Below are positions 56,768-64,000 of a stretch of 64,000 nucleotides of DNA, in pieces; position 1 is the stretch's first letter, and every line of letters starts with the position of its first letter. The stretch spans positions 248,001 through 312,000 of the forward strand of contig JAKMXF010000233.1 of assembly GCA_024704765.1 (NCBI GenBank), written 5' to 3'. The stretch comes from Oopsacas minuta. Its lineage: Eukaryota; Porifera; Hexactinellida; Lyssacinosida; Leucopsacidae. Made by a program: the position numbers and the translations under genes. Below the pieces are notes generated by a model. It was not told where the DNA came from. It did not search any database and saw only the letters and a list, made by a program, of their open reading frames with translations.

Positions 56768-57867
56768 CTACTTACAATTCAAATATTTGATTCTGTGGCC
56801 CCCTGGTGTCTTCTATGGACGACCAAGGGGTCCATAACACCCAGGTAGGGAACCGTTACCATTGGGCAAGAAAGGTCCGTGCCCAAAATCTAATGACGGA
56901 CCTGTACCCGACATGTCTGTCTTCCTTTTCAATTCTTTTTTGTGTATCTTTGCATTATGAATACAGCCTTTGTTATATGCTAAGAGAAATTTTATTTTAT
57001 ATGGAGAAATTACTTAAGTTTTCATTTCTACAGCATTAACATTACTGTATATGATTTTATTTAATAATTCTGTAATCAGTGCTTGATTAATTGGCTACAT
57101 AAATACACACGGAAAATACCAAATAATAGAGTAATATTTACTCAATTAAGATGCTATAAAGAAATAATGGACTGTTAGAACTCGGATAAGTTATTACAGC
57201 AACCTTCTAAAAGGTATATTGAATGCTGGCTTCTGTTAATAATTATATTTACTTGAATTCTTATCAGTCTTATCTGTGTCGTGTCTGGTTTATTTGGAAT
57301 TTCTGATGTAATACAACTGTTTATATCCTTTTGTAAGCAAACTTCAAAAGAATGTTCGTTTAAAGGTTTTATTGCCCCTTCATATCATTCCTATATCATA
57401 TCATACTCTCCAGCTCTCTCGCATCCCAGGATTTTATTCAAGAAGTCCAAGGAATATTTGCCAATTTCCATGCTTTTTTTACCAAATAATTACCTGAAGT
57501 TGTATGGATGTAAACTTGGAAATCCATTAAAGTTTTCGAAAATTCCGGGATTAGCAAATAAGACCCAAGAAATTATTCTTATAAGGGAGTATGCTAGATA
57601 AAATTATGGTACAAATATTCAAATTCTATCTCTCCCAATTGGAGTCGATCTTTGTTAGTCATTTACTTTCAATTGCTACCTGATTATTATACCTATATAT
57701 TAATTCTATACTTCCTTTTAGTGTTAGGGGTATACCGGTATACACATCCTCGTGAGGGATATATTGAAAGTATTTCAAATTATGCGCACAAATGAGTAAA
57801 CTTCTACAAATTCTAAGTGGAATATGACTTGCAAAGTTAGACATTAAAGGTGGCTTTGATACAAACA

Positions 57868-58037
57868 CAGTCAATTCCCCGTTTTATCGAAGCTCAAGGG
57901 ACAGCGATAATTACTTCAATATGAACGGAGCTGAGTTTATATTACCGATGGAATATATGTTACTTTGACGGTTTGGGACCATATTTGTACAATTACAGAC
58001 TTCGATATTAGCGGGTATTTTAACCTGAGTTGACCTG
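57868..58037. repeat. Pogo/Tigger-like MITE
   Basis: It starts CAGTCAATTCCCCGTTTTAT, contains ATGTTACTTTGACGGTTTGG and ATATTAGCGGGTATTTTAAC, and ends near GAGTTGACCTG, inverted to the start. Same family as 4012 and 62410. Confidence 0.7.
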
Positions 58038-58381
58038 TTGAATTATCGCATTTATTTAACACATATCCTTTTGTTAAGAGTAATATAGAAATCAGTAATT
58101 GTTAGTAAATAATAGATAATTTGATCTTTTCATTAATTACCATCACCCTAGTGTTTTATAACAGACACAATGGGAATTGTCTTTTGTCTGTTGTTGTACG
58201 TACTGAGTTGATTGTATGTTAAGCACATAATTAGGAACATAGGACACTCACGGGTCTATAAATTTCCAAAAGTCTGACAGTGGAATCTTGTTTGATTGAT
58301 CGTTAGTGTTCTTATTACTTACTTTATATTAGAATTAGAAAGGTAGATAAATAGGATTGCTATCGATTTAATTCTGAAGTA

Positions 58382-61300
58382 ATGACAACGAATAATGAAG
58401 AAGTAAAGGAAATCAATATAGAATCAGCTCAGCCATTAACCAATGCACTCCTTGACGATTCACCCCCAGGAAAACTCCCAAAACAGAGCTCAACTGTTGG
58501 CGCAATTACATCTCCATTTGATGTTGGTTCTGATGAACTTCTTGATATTATCGGTGATAGAAGTACACAGGGAGTGATTGTACGTGCTGAGGCTGCTGGT
58601 GGGGTTAAACTGCTTGCTGAGAAATTACATACTGATTTGATACAGGGACTGTCTGCACATGATAATTATGCTACTAGGTCTCAAGTGTTTGGACAAAATA
58701 TACTGCCTAAAGGGAAGGAGAGGAATTTACTTCGGATTTTACTTGAAGCTGCTAGTGATAAGTGAGTTTATTTATATTTAAGCCTGGTCCCAAATTGACT
58801 TTGACCGAAATTCGCGAATTTGAATATGAACAATTTTTACTAAATTTCCTGTGCATAGTGATTATCTTAAATATTTCAGGAATTCACGTTATATTGTATT
58901 CCAGCGGGTCCCAGCGGTCTATGGGCCCCTTGGTGGTCCACCGAGGACAGCAGGGGTCCACAGAATGTGTTGAAATTGGCTTAGGGGTTCCACGCGACCA
59001 CGGGTGAATAAGGTTGTAAACAGCTGCTGTATTCACTATACCCGTTTATATTCTAGACTACTGATAATTTTAACAGTCCTCGCCCTGGTATCAATAGTCT
59101 TACAAGTTGCATTCTCACAACCTGAAGAGAGACATCTAGCATGGTTGGAGGGAGCTGCTATATTAGCTGCGGTTGTCATAGTGATAGCTGTGGGCTCTGG
59201 GAATGATTGGTCTAAAGAGAGACAGTTTAGACAATTGAATAAGAAACTGGAAAGATCTGAACCTTCTACTGTTATAAGGTTAGTTCAGGTATATTATACG
59301 CCAAATCACAGAGTTATCCCAGGGCTGTAGCAAGCAGATTTTAATTGTTCAGGTTAACTTATATGAAATATATGGAGCAGCCAAAGTTAGTTTGAGAAAT
59401 GTTTTTTTCCTGTTATGCTTCTACAGGATCTCCAGCATTTACTGGTTATCATTTTGACTGTATCTTTGAGTGCTTATCTTATTCCTTAATTAATAATATT
59501 AATGGACATTCCTTTGCGATAAGAACGTTGTTAAGATATTCTCATCACTTTTAATACAATAATATTGTACTAATTTAATCCCCATTGAAGCCTGTTAATA
59601 TTACAACACCATGTTACATGAAGCCTTCATTGGAATTTAACATATTTTCATGTTTGACTGTTTTAAGAGATAAGCTGATGGCTTCTAATTCAGACAGTCT
59701 CATATACTAATTAAATAGGATATTGATATGAGGAATACACAGCTTAGATGTGTATCTGTTTCTCTGCTGTTTAGATTACTTTCACTGGTTTCTAATTAGA
59801 AAGGAAGTGAATCTATTATCCGTTTCGTTAACTACAGTTAAGTCTGTTTTTACAGCTGACCTAATGGCTAAACAAAGCTTAATCGTGCTAGTTATGTACA
59901 GTAATCTCCCGTTATAACCAAGTCGGATATAACGAAACTCCTTTTTAACGAAGTTATCCCCTATGGCATGCGGTCCACGTCTTGTGATTGAAGGTCTGCT
60001 GCCCAATTGGGAAACGCTTGAAAGTAGTTGATCTTACTCCGCTTATAACAGTATGAAACTGTAGCATATGGGTGCAATAGAAATATTTCCATATAATTGT
60101 ATTTTATCCATTTGGCTCTTATATCAACAAGATTTCTTACTGAACCAATCAATATTCCCATGAAAATTAATATTAACAAACCATGGATATCATTATATTA
60201 TCTGTTCTATTAGGGCTGGAGAAAGTAAAGAGATTCCTCAGATAGAGGTACTAGTGGGAGATGTGGTTAGTTTGAAGTCAGGTGATAGAATACCAGCTGA
60301 TGGACTACTGATTAGAGGGAATGAGCTGAGAGCCGATCAGAGTTCTTTAACTGGTTAGAATATTTGGATAATGCTAGTTATTCTATTGAACTCTTGCATA
60401 TTCAGATATCTCTGTTAAATCGTATATTAGCATTCTATGATTCATGCTTGCCAATTGTCTCACTTCTGATACAGTCACTCCTGTTATAACATCAAGATAT
60501 CTGCTTATATGGAAATTTGTAATTGTACAAATATTGTCCCTTTTAGCTTCGATTTAACGGGAGTTACTGCATATTAATCGTTAGACAAGGCTACACATTG
60601 AATTGTATGAAACCGTGGATATAAAGTCCCTAAGACATATCTCTTCAATTTACATATTTCTTATTTTAACCTAGCTAATATTTCTTTAGGTGAAACATAT
60701 CAAATAGGAAAGACTAAAGAGAAAGACATACTGCTGTACGGAGGTACAGAGATACGTGAAGGCACTGGCACAATGCTGGTTATAGCTGTAGGTATAAATA
60801 CTGAGAATGGACGTATAGTTAATTTGTTGACGGGAGGGACTGCTAAGAAAAAGAAAAAGGAACAGAAGGAGGATATTAATGGAAAAGATGGTGGTAATAT
60901 TGAAATGGAAGGGGGGGGCTCTTCGTTCAAGAATTCTTTGAATTTGAAACAGAAATGGCAAGAGAGGAAAGAGAGGAAGAGACAAGGTATTTGACAAAAT
61001 GTTGCTCCTATCATGCTTATTAGTTAATTAATCATGGATGGCGTATTTAATCAGGTAAAGGATTGAAATGATTATTACTCCCTTTTAGAAGAGGAAGAAG
61101 GAGAAAGGTTCCAGGCTCCAAGTTCTACAGAAGGTACAATACTACAGAAGAAGTTAACAGTGATAGCTGCACGTATCGGATACTTCGGTCTGATTATTGG
61201 TATATTAACTTCTCTAGCTTTGCTTATTAGACATTTTGCTGATGTCAAATCGTTTGAAGCCAATAGAGATTTGGAGAGAATTGTTCAGATTATTTCTACT

Positions 61301-63852
61301 GGTTAGTAGGCTAAATTAATAAAGGATTCGTTTAATTACATTCCATCTGCTCCCGTAGGTATCGTAGTACTGGTTGTAGCTTTACCAGAAGGATTACCAT
61401 TAGCTGTTGCTATCTCCCTATCATTCTCTGTACAGCGAATGCTGAAAGATCACAATTTAGTAAGAAAGTTCTACTCATGTGAGACTATGGGTAACGCTAC
61501 AACTATTTGTTCTGATAAAACCGGTACTCTAACTACTAATCGTATGACAGTTGTGAGGAGTTTCTTTAACCTCAAAGAACAATGTGGCACTCCTAAACTA
61601 TTATCTCTTACAAAGGAATTGATCGTGCAAGTTGCTTGTCTCTGTTCCAATTATGATTCTAAAATTGTACCTGTAAGTTATTTATAGTGTTTGAATACGT
61701 TTGGATGGTTCTGTTTCCGGTCAAGTGAACCGATTAATCGATTGCATAAACTTCAGTGACAACTCTATTTAGCGGAGTTTACTGTGTATTTTCATTTTTC
61801 CATAATTATTAAATTCTTAGTCATGATTGTTCCACGCGGACCATTTATAGCCTTACAGATCAAACTCAAATAGTTACAATGAAACCTCCACAAACTGCCC
61901 TGTGGAAACGGGTGAAAAGTTAATAGAGCGAATTCATAGTCCCATACAAATACAAATGAACTTCCATAAACTGGAAATCTGTCAGAAACGGTGAAGTATT
62001 TTTCGGCGTCCCTGACACCCTTTTTGTGGAACCTATGCTATAACACCTTAAGGAGATTCTCTAATAACATAGCAGAGTATTAATGCACTATAGTATATGT
62101 TTATCATATTTTCACGCTTTTTGTGATAATTCTAAAATTAGCTAGCATTTCTATTGCTACTAGTCATGTGTATTCGTGTTGTTTTGAAATTTACGATTTT
62201 GTAGCATGTAGAAGAGATAGATGATACTACACCTGGATTATTTACAAGATTCAAGTCTCTCATTAAGAAATGTAAGATTCGTACTAAACATAGAGGACAA
62301 GCAGACTTTACACAGGCTAAGTTAGAGGAGAAAGAAGCTCTACCTGATCAGCAGGGGAACAAGACAGAATGTGCTTTGTTACAGGTATGCTACTCTTGTA
62401 ATTATTATACAGTCAACTCCCGTGATATCGGAATACCCGCTTATATCGAAGCCTAAAATTGTACAAATATGGCCGCAAACCGTCAAAGTAAGACATATAT
62501 CACTGGTTATATCGATTTGATTATAGCGGTCCATTGAGCTTCGATATAACTACAGTTGACTAGGAGTTCGACATAAGTAATATAACCGGTAAATATATGT
62601 TACTTTGACGGTTTGCTGCCATATTTGTACAATTTTAGGCTTCGATATAAGCGGGTATTCCGATATCACGGGTGTTGACTGTATTTACAAATACTATATT
62701 ATATACAGATGGTCCTTGACATGGAAACTAACTATGATGAAGAGAGACAGAAATGCTGCGTGGAAGATCGTGTTAAAACGTTAGAATTCAGTTCAGTGCG
62801 TAAGAGCATGACTGTGGTAATCAACCACGTTAATGAGAATGGTGATAAATTCTATAGAGTGCTGACGAAGGGAGCATCTGAGAAAGTTCTGGATATGTGT
62901 AAATTCATACTTGATGAGAATGACAATGTTAGTGATTTGATTATATTGATTAGGTCCCTGTTAATAAGAAACTTGTTCAGCTCCACGTGGTGTACATCTA
63001 AGAATGCGGACGGTGTTTCATATATCATTATTTATGACGTATCATTAAGTGCCCAATTCATGGAAATTCAATGACTCAACTTGCAAATATGTTAATTAAG
63101 CGTGTTAAAGGCGATCTGTGAAGATAAAATCACTACTATTCACCCGTTAGTTGGTAAATATATTGTGTAGTTGAATTTCACTGATAGAATGGTGAAATAA
63201 TGATAATATTCATGTGACAGGTAAACGTAATGCGGGCAGTGGAGCTGAAACAAGTTTCCAACTAACAGTGCCTTAATATGCTATTTCACACCTTAGTGTT
63301 TTATTTAGGTGGTTAACTTGACTCCTGAGATCCGTAAAGTAATGACAGAGAATATTTCTAAGTTTGCTTCTCTAACACTCAGAACTATCTGTTTAGCCTA
63401 CAAGGATATTCCCGTGCCAGATGAGAGTAAGTATCTTTTATTTTTACAATTATTGAGTATAATTTTGTTGGTCAATTTCCGTTGAATCTTAATTCGAGAT
63501 TGGACCGACGGTCCCGGAAATCACGAAACCCAAGACACTTGTAGCAAGTCAGAACTTTAGATTATTCTTCTGGCAAGTGTCAGAAATGCTTACAATTGTT
63601 TCTTGCCCTATGATGTAATGTAGTAACGTTGCGAACCTAGATTTAATAAATGCCTCAGAATTATTGATATTAACACCATATTAGCAAAATTTATTGGAGT
63701 ATTAGCTATGTAGTAAAAGCATTATGGTTTGTATATTTTGTATTATAGCTGCTGCACAAGCTCTCCATCTCTCTCCATGGGATACAGACAATTTCCCTGA
63801 AGAAATGACCTGTATTGGTATAGTCGGTATCAAAGATCCTCTGAGGGATGAG
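58382..63852 (+). CDS. Plasma-membrane Ca2+-transporting ATPase (PMCA-type P2B), 10 exons seen, 3' end outside window
   Basis: Exons are 58382-58761, 59057-59278, 60214-60353, 60690-60986, 61089-61301, 61359-61672, 62205-62384, 62709-62927, 63309-63426 and 63749-63852. All phases agree, giving 729 codons so far. The order is an N-terminal region with [17 protein letters not shown]1-TM2 in exon 2, an actuator domain with [16 protein letters not shown] and TGET, and a Lys/Glu-rich loop in exon 4. TM3 and TM4 follow, with [10 protein letters not shown] (Ca2+-site helix), the phosphorylation site CSDKTGTLT, and the nucleotide domain with GNKTECALL and [11 protein letters not shown]. The last exon gives [12 protein letters not shown], so the P-domain hinge, TM5-10 and any calmodulin tail lie beyond the window. 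It pumps Ca2+ out of the cell. The usual TGES loop reads TGET. The MITE-rich introns suggest active transposon turnover. Confidence 0.92.
58895..59030. repeat. hAT-like element in Ca2+-ATPase intron 1
   Basis: GGCCCCTTGGTGGTCCACCG, CAGAATGTGTTGAAATTGGC and TAAGGTTGTAAACAGCTGCT align with the 46494 and 53140 fragments. No clear duplication flanks it. Confidence 0.55.
59899..59970. repeat. Pogo/Tigger-like MITE fragment in Ca2+-ATPase intron 2
   Basis: It starts CAGTAATCTCCCGTTATAAC and matches the inverted right end of the 31077 element; the other end is eroded. Confidence 0.5.
60472..60569. repeat. Short pogo/Tigger-like MITE in Ca2+-ATPase intron 3
   Basis: It follows TA with CAGTCACTCCTGTTATAACA and ends CGATTTAACGGGAGTTACTG, an inverted repeat. 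98 bp, with AATTGTACAAATATTGTCCC in the centre. Confidence 0.65.
61875..62041. repeat. MITE (AACCTCCACAAA family) in Ca2+-ATPase intron 6
   Basis: The left end ACAATGAAACCTCCACAAAC, internal CCCATACAAATACAAATGAA and right-hand TTTTTGTGGAACCTATGC follow the pattern of the 32984 copy. Confidence 0.55.
62410..62681. mobile_element. Long-armed foldback MITE (pogo/Tigger-like) in Ca2+-ATPase intron 7
   Basis: 272 bp flanked by TA. The outer ~90 bp on each side are inverted copies, from CAGTCAACTCCCGTGATATC inwards through TGTACAAATATGGCCGCAAA, mirrored at the right by GCTGCCATATTTGTACAATT out to CACGGGTGTTGACTG. The centre holds further degraded family sequence. It is the most complete member of the family in the window and is non-coding. 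Confidence 0.8.
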
Positions 63853-64000
63853 GTAGTTTATAATTCGTTTGAACTAATTCTACAATCTATGGTTAAATAG
63901 CTAATAAGCACTAGAGCTTACAATCCCGGAAGTTAATCTTTCGCATACAATATGGCGTCAAGTTTCTCATACGCCAATTTATTGTTGTTTTTATGAATAT

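Larger units (their letters stand above)
56089..58381. other. Intergenic region with a hAT element and a MITE
   Basis: About 2.3 kb between COG1 and the Ca2+-ATPase. It contains the elements at 56390-56767 and 57868-58037. The 106-residue frame at 57281 starts at GTG and shows no protein features. Confidence 0.5.

Noticed and set aside
57281-57601. 106-residue plus-strand open frame
   Set aside because: It starts at GTG, has no recognisable motif or TATA box, and lies in repeat-rich intergenic DNA.
60686-61014. Overlapping minus-strand frames of about 104 residues
   Set aside because: They are complements of the Lys/Glu-rich exon 4 of the Ca2+-ATPase.

Overview
This window is AT-rich nuclear DNA from an animal. 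Spliceosomal introns with GT/AG ends interrupt some genes, and the gene set is metazoan or close to it: a beta-thymosin, a p55-type MAGUK, a heterotrimeric G-protein alpha subunit, URI1, YPEL5, midasin, epsilon-tubulin, COG1 and a plasma-membrane Ca2+-ATPase. CYP51 implies endogenous sterol synthesis and argues against ecdysozoans. Epsilon-tubulin implies centrioles or cilia. A compact early-branching animal, possibly a sponge, fits best, but that placement is inference and no species is claimed.

Layout: 1-2281 (-) is the N-terminal part of midasin (MDN1), running off the left edge. 2742-3017 (+) is a small TRIQK-like membrane protein. 3366-4818 (+) is URI1 in two exons. 6429-8315 (-) and 10225-11643 (+) are two divergently arranged paralogous FN3-type single-pass membrane proteins. 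11882-18154 holds a small lineage-specific family of basic coiled-coil proteins, with two intact genes and one relic, in otherwise empty DNA. 19615-30450 (-) is an eight-exon G-alpha gene. 31481-35335 (-) is a three-exon tandem-MRH protein resembling the cation-dependent mannose-6-phosphate receptor, and its first intron carries the whole intronless epsilon-tubulin gene on the same strand. Then follow YPEL5 (-), a MAGUK p55 protein (+), CYP51 (+), proteasome beta5 (+, three exons), an ERp38-type PDI (+, three exons), mitochondrial L7/L12 (+), a class-V aminotransferase (-), a beta-thymosin duplicated in a near-perfect 641-bp-armed palindrome, COG1 (+) and a plasma-membrane Ca2+-ATPase (+) that runs off the right edge.

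The genes are mostly unrelated housekeeping and signalling functions and show no operon logic. Several serve the secretory pathway: the M6PR-like receptor, PDI and COG1. Two serve calcium and G-protein signalling. Introns and intergenic DNA are dense in short non-autonomous DNA transposons: pogo/Tigger-like elements with TA duplications, a Tc1-like element, and hAT-like elements with 8-bp duplications, one of which still encodes the transposase dimerisation tail.

The most notable structures are the thymosin palindrome, the same-strand nested epsilon-tubulin, the two-domain M6PR-like receptor, the small coiled-coil gene family, and a tandem array grown inside a MITE in the URI1 intron. I found no clear multi-gene novel system.
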